Origin: Marasmius tenuissimus
Lineage: Eukaryota > Basidiomycota > Agaricomycetes > Agaricales > Marasmiaceae
Assembly: GCA_029532415.1 (NCBI GenBank)
Contig: JAQOTA010000061.1
Location: 434,001 to 498,000, forward strand
Length of the DNA: 64,000 nucleotides
Direction: 5' to 3'
Every line of letters starts with the position of its first letter. Position 1 is the stretch's first letter. Below, one piece after another: positions 24,754-36,400 of this stretch. The notes beneath the pieces were generated by a model. It saw nothing but the letters and a program-made list of their open reading frames with translations, made no database searches and had not been told where the DNA came from. The position numbers and the translations under genes are program-made.

Positions 24754-26900
24754 ATGAGTCCCGAATACACAGGTGCGAACGCTCAATCAGATATTGAAGA
24801 CTGCGATCCGAAAGTCTATCCCAGGTGTAATGAAGACTGCGGCGCCGCGAGATCCACCGACGTAGGGCATCGTGGAAAGCCTTTCGTGATCCCACCAGCA
24901 AACATCTGGAATGCCGACGTTGTTGATAACCCTACTTGGAAGGAGTTTCGAAGAATAGTAAACTTACTTACCTTATCCGGCAGGTAGCAAAGAACGGGTT
25001 TCGACAGTCAACAGCATCATTCATACTGATCTGTCCGATTGCTCCATATAAGGGTCAAAACGAGCGTTCTAAATGTATTGCGAGGTGAAACGAGTTGATA
25101 TTGAGGCACAGGTAACTGCGAATAGAGGTTACACGGAGGGGGTGAAACTGACAGAAAGGGAGTGTGACGCTGGAGACCTGGAGCGGAAAGGTGAATTAGG
25201 AGAGTTCGTGTATGGTTTGATAGACTACGGAGAAGGGAAACGTCGGCAGCGATAATCAAAGACGTAACAACCCACGCCGCCACAGAACGTGGGTGACAGA
25301 TAAAAGATACGGCTCTAATCATCCGGTAACGCATCATATGTTACCCGAGAGCAGACGTGGGTATACTGACGGTGGATATGAGGTCTATAAACGTGTAGGT
25401 TGAGCCAGATAGGCCCGAAAGCTAAAAAGACCATAGGTGAGAGGAACGAATTTGATTGAAAAAAGAAAATTGATACATAACATACCAGTAGGCTAACGAA
25501 AAAAAGTTCGAGTCGGCCCAGCTACATCGCCTACAATTTCCATTCTACTTTCTTGAGATGATTCCCAACGATCCAGAGTATTCGGCTGGAAAAACGGATG
25601 TCAGCTCGCCGAGGCTTAAGACTGGAAAGTAGTATGATCATCAAACGCAGACGTACCAGCTTTAGCCTAACATACACATCATCGTTGACAGTGAGAAGTC
25701 CCATGGTCCAGCATTGCCGTTTATGTGCAGGGCTTGACGGCTTCGAGGTGAGCTAAACCTGCAAACGGAAACGCTGGTTACACAGTCGTGTTTGAAAGGC
25801 ATGGGTAAGCGCACCATTGGCGTGGCCATCACCATGATCGCGATCCCAGAGAGCGGTCGTACAGCGAATAGCAGAGGCAGGGCAGTCGGTGCAGTGCCCT
25901 TGGTCGTCACTCGTTACCAAAAGAACATCGTCATAGCGTAGAAACGAGCGGATTTGTTGATCTCATGAGACCCAGAGAGCCAAGATGAACGACAAGTTGT
26001 ACAATCGACTTGAATTCGTAGACGAGGGGTTGGCCCAGGCTATCTTCTCTTTCTACACATCGTAAATTAGCATCGACAGAACCAAGAAGATAAGAATTAC
26101 GTGCCAGCTATCTGCTGTCTCGTTCAACTACTTTTCTTTTTTACCGTCAGATTCACGCCGCTCGAAAGGTATTCTGGACTGTCTAAGCCTTTGATAAGCC
26201 CTGGTACGCATTAGCTGCTCCTGTTCATCGTTGAACTTGTTCTTCGTTGCTCGAGTTGGCTGGATTAGAAGTCGTAGTGACGACTCAGATACGAGCCCAG
26301 TCAATCTGAACCCTGGACGTAAGATCCGTCTGTTAGCGAGCGAATCGTGGTCTCAATGAGGATCGGCGCACCATGTTCAGCAGAAATCAATATGCCGTGG
26401 GCTTTGTGTTCTCAAAACTCCTTCTTTACTTCCTATTGTAACGCCATCCTTTGATCACGAAGACTTGACGCCTAATACATGAAATAGTGCCTGAAAGTGA
26501 CGAAACCAAGAGCTTTCAACGCAGAGCAAGCATATCCTTCAAGGTTGCGACTGAGAGCCTGATCTTGCATTCAGAGCGTCAGTACCTCGCTAACCCGCCA
26601 GAGTTGTAGACAGAACGGACCCTAAAGCTAGAACTCATGATTCATCTTGATTCTTGTACATCTGTCAAGAGCACGAAAAAATCCTTGGTCTGAGTTAGGT
26701 TTAGCCTTGAAAACGGGTGATAGGAGATACTTGCCCGAGTAATCGGGCTACGAAGTTTAGAAAGTCGACTGGAACGAAAGAGGGGAGAGATGATGGTGGT
26801 TCGAAAGACAGTTCGGTCGGAGATTGTATCTCTCAACCTAACCCCAAAATCCGATTGTGTCGGCAATTCTCGGCAATTTTCTTCTTGATTAGCTCTACGT
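24754..26900. repeat. Dispersed repeat family, copy R1
   Basis: This segment shares blocks, in the same order and orientation, with R2 (29.45-31.08 kb) and R3 (43.19-46.02 kb). Examples are GCATCGTGGAAAGCC with TTGGAAGGAG, the segment around GAGCCAGATAGGCCC, and GAGAGATGATGGTGG with TTCGGTCGGAGATTG. R1 is the most diverged and carries several indels. No copy keeps a long frame in common. It is probably a non-coding or long-dead segment duplicated with the flanking genes; I cannot name it. Confidence 0.55.
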
Positions 26901-27414
26901 TTGTTTTTGCCTTTCTGCAATACCTCGCGGTAGACCACAAATTGATTACGCTCGGAGTAAGGCTTTCAAGTTGGAGAATACGAACTCAACTCTCGGATGG
27001 GCGAACCCCCTCCCATCTCCGCCTGCGGAAAGTCTACATAGATACACGGCCTTCAGCCTTCAGCTCACCAACGACACACCCTGTGTGCAGAAGCCTCGTG
27101 CCCCAAACGAGGTCTAACATGTTAATCCGTTCACAAGGAGACTGGAGGGCTCTTGGCTCTGAAGTGGAGATTTGGAACGGTAAAGAAGCGAATGGAGGGA
27201 CGCTCAGATGCGAAAGAGAGACGGAGGTTTTGAGATCAAGACAACGTAGTCGACTGTCAATATGATAGCTCTTGAACTTGAGTTGCTCCATGGGATATTA
27301 TGATAGATCTTTTGCTTGGACTTTGCCCTCGCTGTTCAAAATTTGAAAGCCGCTTGGTAGTTTCATTTTGTATTCATTCAAAGTACGGAGGAATTACGAG
27401 TACAACGATCAGTA

Positions 27415-29238
27415 CTACTTCTGGTGCTTTCGTGAGATATGCTTCCATCCACCCTCGCCGTTTTGTCGGTTAATCTCCTCAATGTAACGACGACCCATCT
27501 TCACCCTATCCCAATTATCACTGAAATCGCTGTCATTCAACGCACACCTATTCGGTAAGATGCGACTCAGAAAGAGCGCTACTCGAATGATTGCCTCGTC
27601 GCTTTCTTCGAGCCAGTCGAAGATTCCGGTCTGTAGGACAGCAAGGCGTCGGAAAGGGATGATCTTTCCTTCGAGATTGCTCTTCTCCGGAGATCCGATC
27701 GTGTCAACGCTAGGAGCCAATCGCAAGCGGACATCCTCGAGACCGGGACAGTGCCGACTTAGATGGAGGAGTGCTGTGAGGTGAAGATGTGGCCAGTCGA
27801 GGTGGTCCGATATTGTCGAGTTCTGATGTGGGTAGGGACACAGGCTCAATGAACGTAGGGATGGCCACGCCCGCGCTATTTTCACTAGATCATCCTCACA
27901 AAGGGCAAGGGGGAGGGTGTGAGTTAGATTGAAATGAGTAATGCCGGTACAAGCAAGTATGGGTTGCAGATGAGCGAAATGAACTGCATCCCCTTTGCTT
28001 CGGTTAGAAAAAATGGGGTGCGCGGGGACTCGATGCTCGGGGTGAGAATCCACCTCAATTCGCTGTATAGTAGGAAATTTTTCGGAGACGACTTCCAGCA
28101 AATCTTTCACCAGCGAGGGACTTTCTTCCTGAGGTGACGTTACTGTAAGCTGGGAGAGGTGTGGGGAGATGTCCGTGCTGCCGCGAAGAAAATGCGTGAA
28201 TGTCTGGTATGAAACGTAGATGGAGAGCTCTTTGAGCTCACGGAACGCGTTAAGGGATGGTAGGGGATCCATGAGGGTGATCCTGGCGTTAGGGTCCCGG
28301 ATAAACGCGAGAGCTCTTAGGTTCTGAGCGTTCCCCGAAGAAAATGGGTCAGAGAGTCGCCTCAAGAACGTCGAGGCGCTTGATATGGACGGGAGAGATA
28401 GGGATTCTAGCTGAGGAAGCTGTGGTATCAAGCTTGCTAGGGATTCCTCGAGCGCATCGTGGTGCCCCTGCGCTGCCTCCACACGGAGCGTTTTGACGCC
28501 AGAAATGGAATCTAAAACGGCCCACATATACTGCTGTAGACTTTCTGCAGACACCGGCCCGTCGATGGAAAGCTCGAACGTTTCAACACTCGGCGCCATG
28601 AAAATGACACTGCGGTCAGTGTACCCATCGGTTGCGTCAATTTCAGCACTCCAAACTAGCCACTTGAGGTTAGGAAATACTGGCCTCGAGCGTCGGAGAC
28701 GAGAAATCGTGTCGAGAAGTGAGTATTGAGAGGAGTTTAGCTGTCGACAGACGAGCTTGTGAACTCGCCATGCGTAATGGTCTTGAAATCGAGCCCAGCG
28801 CTGACGGGACATAGGAGGGCCCAAACGGTACTGATGCTAAGGCCAACAATACAAGTCAGAGGTTGTCAGACGACTCGGCCGCTTAGCAGATAGTAAACGA
28901 CATACATCAAACCCTCCTTCCTCACGAACAGCAAGCCCTAGGGACCAGACGACGCTCCTGATACTCGGGATCTCTGCCCAAACCATGTTCAGAGCATCAT
29001 CTTCCCAGCACCGACAGACTGCAGCGTTTGCGACATTTGATGGTCTGTCACACCAACGAAATATGTTTCGAAGAATTTCAGAGATCTCGAGTGCCTTATG
29101 TGGTGGTCGAGGAGGTCCTGTCTGAGGCGTCTGAGGCTCACTGCGGGGACCCCAACCCCAAGAATCATTATCGGAGTGACTCCGGCTTGCGGGGCTGAAA
29201 GGAGGGGGAATAGGATGAGCTAGTATTGCAAGTGACAT
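27415..29238 (-). CDS. F-box-like protein with LRR-type C-terminus
   Basis: Two exons, complement(27415..28836, 28906..29238), join in phase 0 to give 584 residues. The start is the ATG at 29236-29238 (MSLAILAHPIPPPFSPASR). A proline-rich leader is followed by an F-box-like segment, PPHKALEISEILRNIFRWCD, at about residues 47-66, continuing VCRCWEDDALNMVW. The C-terminal 450 residues contain recurring Leu-rich strands (LESLSLPSISSASTFLRRL, FRELKELSIYVSYQTFTHFL, WPSLRSLSLCPYPH, LEDVRLRLAPSVD), as in substrate-binding LRR domains. Such proteins usually bridge SKP1-cullin-F-box ubiquitin ligases to targets; the target is unknown. The gene lies between repeats R1 and R2 inside the duplicated block. 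Confidence 0.8.
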
Positions 29239-29449
29239 CCTAGCTCGATAGATATCAATAGGGAAGCAATGGAACGTGAACGAGCGCACCTCTGATGTAC
29301 CAGTAGATTCAACAAAATAGAAGGGAAGGGAGGCGACGACTGATTAGCGCATTCGGGCCATTATATGACCAGTACCAACTACTCCACGGGGCCTCATGTA
29401 CGAAATCGGCCCACGATCTGAGATCATAGTCGAGCAAAGCTCATCATTT

Positions 29450-31080
29450 TTCCCATTCCCACATGCCAAGCGTCTTTTCGCCGAGTGTCATCGGGTCACT
29501 GGAGAGTCATCGTAATGAACCTAGTTGGAAGGAGCTTCAAGGGAACATTGATCGTACTTGCTTCATCGGGAAGGAGGGTGCGGGCGTCGGGTTTGACGGT
29601 ATACGTCAACCTTTGTAGGATGTGGGAACAGGTGTACAGTCTGATCTCCCGCAAAGCAAACGTCCCTGGTGAGGGTGATCGTGTAGAACAACGTGGAAGG
29701 CTTCTATAGTTCGCCAGCAGGAATCTAAAGTACCGATAATAACTCTTGAAAGGCTTTGAACTTGAAAGAGACTTGCCTTATTCGGAATGAAGACTGCTGG
29801 CACCGGGTTTGACAGTCGATGGCCAACAGCAACAGTGACCATTAAAACGTCGACCGGCGGCCACAGCACTGAGCATGAGGGGAATAAAGGCGCCGATATA
29901 TCCGCTCTTGCCCCATACGGGGTCAAAGCAAGCTACCGGCGCTGCGGCGATGCAAGAGAATGTTCGATGACGCTGATATTTTATTCACAGCTCATGGTTT
30001 CATTGAAGGAAGAAAGGTACGACGCCGGAGAGCTGAAGCTGAGGTTAGGTACGGTGGTAATAGAAGGATAGAGGTGGGCCTATGAGTTGATAGATGGCGG
30101 AGAGGGGTGAGGTCCAGGTGAGGCTGCGGTCAAGTTCAGCGAGTCCTTGTACCCTCACTGTAAGGCAAACCAGACATATTGATGGGCGTATATGCAAAAC
30201 TTTGTACAGGTACAGGCTGAGCCCTAAAGCTGAGAAGATCATGGTTGATCAGAAACGTATTGGATCCGGGAAACAGGAAAGAAAACGAGTCCACGCCAGT
30301 CAAGGAGGGTATGAACGGACACAAAGAAACTCTGTCGCCTCTTCTTCGCCTTTCGGTTGGCCCAGCCATGTTCTCTGTGCCTGCAGCTCCCCGAAACAAG
30401 AATGATCGTATATCCAAATGTCAGAGATAGTGTGGGCCTGATCGTTACGGAGAGAACACGGTCATAATACGGAGGCGTAAACCAGAGTCGAGACGAATGA
30501 TGTGTTTGACTGGATAACGACTCTCACAGGTCGATCCTGTGGTGTAGAACATGTACACATTCTAGGTGCCCAATACTCTTTCTCTCGTTCCTGGTATAGT
30601 GTTATCCATAGATTGCGAAGATTCTTCAACACTTGACGTGTGAACGGTGCTCCAAAGTGACGAATTCCAGAGGCCTCAACGCGAAGCAAGCGTGATTTTC
30701 CGTGCCGCGATCGCGTCCTGTACCTCGAGCGTCAGTAGTTTGAAACTCCCAGAGCTAAAAGACACAGACGCACCCAAAAGATAACTTAAAGGATAGCCTC
30801 ACATCCCGATCCCTCTACACGTTTCCCAACTTCTAACGTTATCTGGGTACATCCCAGCGGACGAAAAGAACCTATGAGTCAAGTCCTCTTCGGAACGAGG
30901 AATAGAAAATAATTACTCAAAAACGAGCTTTGAAGCCAGTAACAATTCGGGTTGTCGACCAGAAAGCGAGAGGACAGAGATGATGGTACAAAAGATGGTT
31001 CAGTCGGAGAATGAATTTCTAACCTAACCCCAGTTTGGTGATGTCGGCATTTCATCGCTTCAATAGAGTTCGGACGTCAA
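29450..31080. repeat. Dispersed repeat family, copy R2
   Basis: This segment aligns by eye with R3 (43.19-46.02 kb) over many blocks: AGTTGGAAGGAGCTTCAAG, CGACCGGCGGCCACAGCACT followed by GAGCATGAGG, GAGCCCTAAAGC, and CAGAGATGATGGT followed by CAAAAGATGGTTCAGTCGG. Orientation and order are the same. Small frames inside are not conserved between copies, so the repeat appears non-coding. Confidence 0.6.
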
Positions 31081-32040
31081 AGTGGACTATATCCCTTTCG
31101 AACTGCTACTTCACACGAATAGTTTGAATAGTGTTTCTAGACCCCAAATCTAGTTCCTTTTATGAGCGCATTTTTCGTTACATATTCTTGAACCTTTACG
31201 AAATCGTGCAGGGTTGGGGCTTGCCGTTAAGGAAATGTCCGGTGTTGGGCGTTGGGGCTCTCAGGATCGTCCGGCATTGGCTTTTGGTGTCCACCACGGA
31301 CCGGCCTCTGTCTCCAAAAGTTTTGTGGTTGATCTGGCCTACGCTGTCGTACAGGTACGTGCATGTCTCCTCTGTGATGCCTTTTCTAGGCATCAGGCAT
31401 CAGCTCATCTCATGTTATCAATATCCTCAGCGGGTGTGAGTTATCTGACGCGCTATTTGAACACAGGAGTCCGGACCCGTGCGCGTGGTGTCCAGATTCT
31501 TCACAGGCACTTTGAGCTAGCCGAGCTACCGGCAGCTCGGGATCACCGGCAACTCCCGGGATATTGAGGGTTCTAATCCAAGAACTGCTATTCTCTACTA
31601 CGCTTCTCTTCTCTCTCTTCATCCCGGTAGAGACTCTGAGCCCAATAACATGTTGCTCAAACAAAATCTGAGGGCCACTCTGCTATCTCTGAAGACTGGC
31701 CCCCCCTGTAATTTACTTCACGCCCAGGCAATTTCTAAGTAATGCCGGATTGCGGCATTCACTAAATTTAGCCGGCAATGCTTCCGCCTCCCTTGGTATA
31801 ATTTCAATGTGCCTCACAAACTGGACGACACACCCAGAATAATGAAAAGAGCAAAGTCATTCAACTAACCTCGAATATTAAACTTGTGGAAACCATTAAG
31901 ATTACTGGTGAGAGAGAGAACCGACCTCCCAACGCCCAACGTCAATAGCCGGACAACCAAGATTAACACCGGATAACCGGGGCACAAATGTCGCACGATT
32001 TTGCGATGAATTATGTGCTCATATCCTTTCTCCTTTCCCT
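31081..32040. other. Unique insert between R2 and F-box fragment
   Basis: About 950 bp without a counterpart in R3, where the F-box tail follows directly after the matching R3 sequence. The plus-strand frame at 31131-31567 has no recognisable domain. The insert may mark a separate insertion or deletion since duplication; I find no terminal repeats by eye. Confidence 0.35.
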
Positions 32041-32047
32041 CCTCCGC

Positions 32048-32330
32048 TCACGGAAGATCTGGATACGCAGCTCGTCCAACAAACCCGCCCTCTGCGTAGA
32101 AACTCCATTTTTGGAGCCTACACCCGACCTCGCCATCAAAGTCCGCAACCTCACGAGTCCCAACATTGAACATGCTTAAAGAATCCGAAGGGTCTTTAAC
32201 TCTGTAAGTACAACCAGGCCGAAGACGCCGTGATCGATTGAAGGCAAACTCAACATGGTCATCTTGGGTAAGACCAAGCAGGCTGGTGTAGGTATATCTA
32301 GATGAGGCTACTGTATACATAAATTGACAG
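32048..32330 (-). pseudogene. F-box protein C-terminal fragment
   Basis: On the minus strand this reads SSRYTYTSLLGLTQDDHVEF, closely matching the C-terminal part of the F-box pseudogene at 46054-47121 (SSRYTYTSPLGLTQDDYVEF). It then loses frame through small indels. The F-box N-terminal half is absent: the matching sequence ends at about 32,330, where the 3' flank of giant gene 2 begins, so a duplication junction lies here. Confidence 0.6.
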
Positions 32331-32399
32331 AAATATATGTACTAAACTGTGGTCTCGACGGTGCACGAGACTAAGGACTCCCTCGATTGCTCCAAAGCT

Positions 32400-33070
32400 C
32401 GAGGAGGGGTGATAGGCTACAGGATTCAAGGTGTGTCCGCTCCGATTCGTATTCGAAATTCATTGACGGAGCCCAGATCAAAAATTTTGAAGTAACGACC
32501 CGCTGTCTTGTCTTTCTACCCAATTGCCCCTACTGGGAAGACACCTACCTTCAGTGATTCAAGCCACATATTCCCAAAGCACGCTCGTGGTGGGTGTTAA
32601 GCAACTCGGCACTTTACCCTTGAGCGTTCAATTTGATCCCGTCTCGTCGAGCGTCATCAGGAGGACTCATTGTGCCAGTACATTTGTTCACGGCAAGGTC
32701 ACTTTGGTAGTTTCGGGTTGTGAAAGGTTCCAATATCATTGGCTTCGTCAACTCGGTCTCCGAGCTACCCTCCGAGTATCTCCAACTTCTTTTCAGTCCC
32801 TCCTCCCCCAAAGCCAACCCAAAACCCGAAATTCGAGGGAGCATTCCCTGCTCATCAAGCCGCCAAAGCGTTGAGAGTTGTGGCCGAGCGTATGAAGAGT
32901 ACTGGCAATGGAGTGACACCGGTATTACTAGGAGGATTTGACACCACCAATGCATAGGAGGACGCTGGTGTGAAGAGAGTTCTTGATGTTGAAGCGGCGA
33001 ACGAAGAAATCGCCGAACGTGAGGGAGAAACGTGATGCGGTGGTATTGCAACTTTTGACTGCCCTTTCAT
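32400..33070 (+). repeat. Duplicated 3'-flanking relic, copy 2
   Basis: This is the counterpart of 13,131-13,800, downstream of giant gene 2. Frames that are open in copy 1 are interrupted here by indels and stops, supporting decay rather than function. Similarity continues, more weakly, to the 3' end of the gene at 33.49 kb. Confidence 0.6.
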
Positions 33071-33492
33071 TCACGAGGACTGGCGGGAACCACGACCACT
33101 GGTATCCCTTTGGCTCGTATGTTCATGGAATCGAATAGAGATTGTTCGAGCTAAACTCGTTCTGATAGCCTGATGGGAGGCTATATGGCTCCCAATTATA
33201 TCGATTTGAAGTTCAACTTCTGAATCCCTCTGCCGCACGGCACGTCGAGATTCGCGACATGTGGGAACGCCGTCAACAATCAATAAATGAAAGTCAGTTG
33301 CCCAAGCCCGCTGTCGTCAGAGAGAATATGTCAAATTTCAACGTATAGATAGCTACAAGATCCGAAATTTGTGATTGATAAGTTTTACAGAAGGAATAAG
33401 TATCCAAGAGCGACTGGCTGTTTACAATTTCACCGACATCTTTGTGAGGTGCCATCAGAGATGAACTAAAAAAAGATAACGAAGAGCTTACC

Positions 33493-36400
33493 TCAAAAAT
33501 CGTCGTTTACCAGATATCTCGTATTGAGGGTCTTTCCCAGGTGGGTTGGATCGTATGTTATGCCTTTCCTCCTAGATCCGACCAAGAGTTTCAAGTAGGA
33601 CAGAGGGCTCTTATCGAATTGGCATTCCAATGATAGACGACTGCTGCCTCGATTCTCCGGCCTAACGAATCCGTCGTTCTCAGCCTGGCAATCTCGATCC
33701 TCTCGAGTACAGATGCCGAGGAACCCGGTGATCCGACGATACTCTTCGTGATTAGAGAAGTAAAGCTGGCCTGCACAGAGGTTGAGTTGGGTGACCATCA
33801 GCGGGGACGGAGGAATGGTATTCACGCGTAATGGAATGGGGTAGAGCTGCAGGTCGTCCGTGGGCTTCATGAACTGGGTGAGGCGAGGTGTGTAGATGTG
33901 AAGTGTGACGTTCTTGCTCTGACGGATTTTCGGGAGGAGCTCGTTGACCTCGTGTGGGCTAAAAATCACCAGAGATCGTGTATGACGGCTGGAGACTACC
34001 CAGTTGAGTGGACGAAGATAGTCCCCAACTTGAATGTTTGCAGTGGACTCGATAGTGGTGAGGAAGTCCTTAGTAGCAAGGAGAGGTGCTAACTTCGGTA
34101 CGGGATCCCATGTCCTCAAATCTCCCGCTCCGGCGCCATCTCGAAGCGGAACAAAAGCACGGTCAAACGCTAGATATCGTGAAATCTCTCCAGACATGAC
34201 GAACGTCTCCACATCGGGATGAACGGTATGATTGGCTGGTTCAGCTTTAGGGGGTCTCTGTATCTCGGGCTCCCTCTCGATCTCGTGACTGACTTCTCTT
34301 TCCTGCTCTTCCTCGACGCGAGGGTCTCCGAGGGACGTTATCCCAAGAGTCTCGCATCGGTTCCAGATATCTGGAATCTCTTGAGCCCTCTTCGTCAGAT
34401 TCTGATGCTCTGCCGACTCTGGCGATGAAATTCCGTACATCTCCTCCAAGGTGCGTGCTTCGGGCTGCAGCCAGCTTTTCCTGACGATGGCTGAAGCGCG
34501 AGAGGGGTCCTCAATTCCGGCTATCTCTTGCCAACCTTCGTCGCGAGACTTGAAATCAACACCTTGCTGAACCCAGTGAGGAATGTGATGCTTGATCTCT
34601 GCACACGTCTCTAGCATAGCCCAACGAACGACGTCACGACTATCAACCTCTTCACCGGAAGTCTTATGTGCATGCTTTCGTATAGCGATGTCGATCTCTG
34701 GAGGAGCCATAAACATGACCGACTGCCCACGGCCAAGTTTTCGCATGCGCATGCAGCCTGAAGATTGAGTCAAATCACGTACCCCACCGAATATACAACT
34801 CCCTACTCACCTTGAGCCAATCGGTCCTTCGTAACCTTCGGTCCAAGCGTAACGCAAGCCTTCCAATGTGTAGGAAGTTTCAAGTCGGTTCCCCGAGTAT
34901 GAGCATCGTCAAGATAGATCAAACACTCATCCAAGTGGCCGTGGAAAGGTGATAAGGAGAGCGATTCTGTTGTCCCATCTCGAGTCATGACCTCCAACTC
35001 ATCCCTCTCGTTGAAGAATACTGCAGCCGATGCATCCGGTCGCTGTAAAAGCCAATACGACACAACTTCTGCATTGGTCATCTCGATTATCTGGGCACCA
35101 ACGTCGAGAAGCACTCGAATATCCAAACCTCGAAGATTGTCGACAATTCTCTGACCGGAGAGGGCTTGATGAGAGGGTGCCAAGTATCGATTATTCTCTG
35201 GAGCCAAGAGTAAGTTCAACATCCTGGCGTTGGTATCCGAACGTTCTGGGGTGTCGAGCTGGATGATCGAAGTGGGTAGTAGGTAGCGGTTGTCGTTTGT
35301 TCCACTGAAGCCGGTTGTGACGTTTCTCTTCTTGTGGGCAATGTCCCATCCCGTGGTGGCAAGCTTTTCGGGGAACTCCTTCGCTGCTTTTGGAAAGACA
35401 ACCCTCGAGAGGTAGAAGTTGATAGTGGCGGTATTCATTCGGAAATGAGGAAACAAGACTCGTTCTCTTTGCTCAGCGTCCGTCAGGTTAACCCCACTGA
35501 GGTCGCGTAGTCCCTCGGGTATATTACCAGCGTTGCGAACCCACTCTCCGTATTCGAGTCTAGGATTATCCGATTTGAGAAGGATGTCGAAGCACGTGTC
35601 GATGTTGGTGGGGGAGAGCCCCCCGTAGAGGTAGCTCAAACAAGTAAGAAGGATGGCAACATCCGGATGACCAAACTCGGCTCGTAAAGATGGAACGTCC
35701 TTTGCTCGGTAAGGCACGGCTAATAGGGATCGAGACAGATCCAAGCCATAGTCCACTCTCCACCTTCGCTCCTGGAGAATGTAGAGAAGGATACGTTGTC
35801 CTAATAACCCCCTCAGGAGGAGGAGAGTCTTCCACAGCGTCCCATCTCCGCGATGCTGATCCAGTGCGGTCTTCTCCTCCACTGTCAGTTGCTCTCCGAT
35901 AATGAATCGCTGCAATACTTGACGGGTGGAGTCGGTGAACCTCTCGAGATAGCAGGTTGAGAGCTCCCCGCTCATCACCATCTCTACGACCTGAGTGATC
36001 AACCTCTCTCCAGCATCGGATTGGAGGATACGAATATGAGGAAATTCATTTCCAGAAGTGACCACATTAACTCCAGAAGGGGACGAACGTCGAATATTGT
36101 ATGCGCTTTTGACAACGAGGGAAAGAATCTGCTGTATAGTGGACCATCGATCGGATCCATGTTCCAAAATTTGTTGTTGTCCTACTGTATAGATGCGCTG
36201 ATATCGGGTGTGCAGGATCTCGTCGCTCTCGTCCAGGACGTCGCGGGTGACGGTGTTGAGCCACTGCTGAGTCTGGACCAGAAGCGAAGCACTCCTCTCC
36301 TGCTCAATGAGTTGATCAACAGCCATGAGTTTCAATGAGAGTATATGCTCAGGTTGGGTAACAAGGATAGCACCGGTCTGTATGGCATGCTCGTAAAGCT

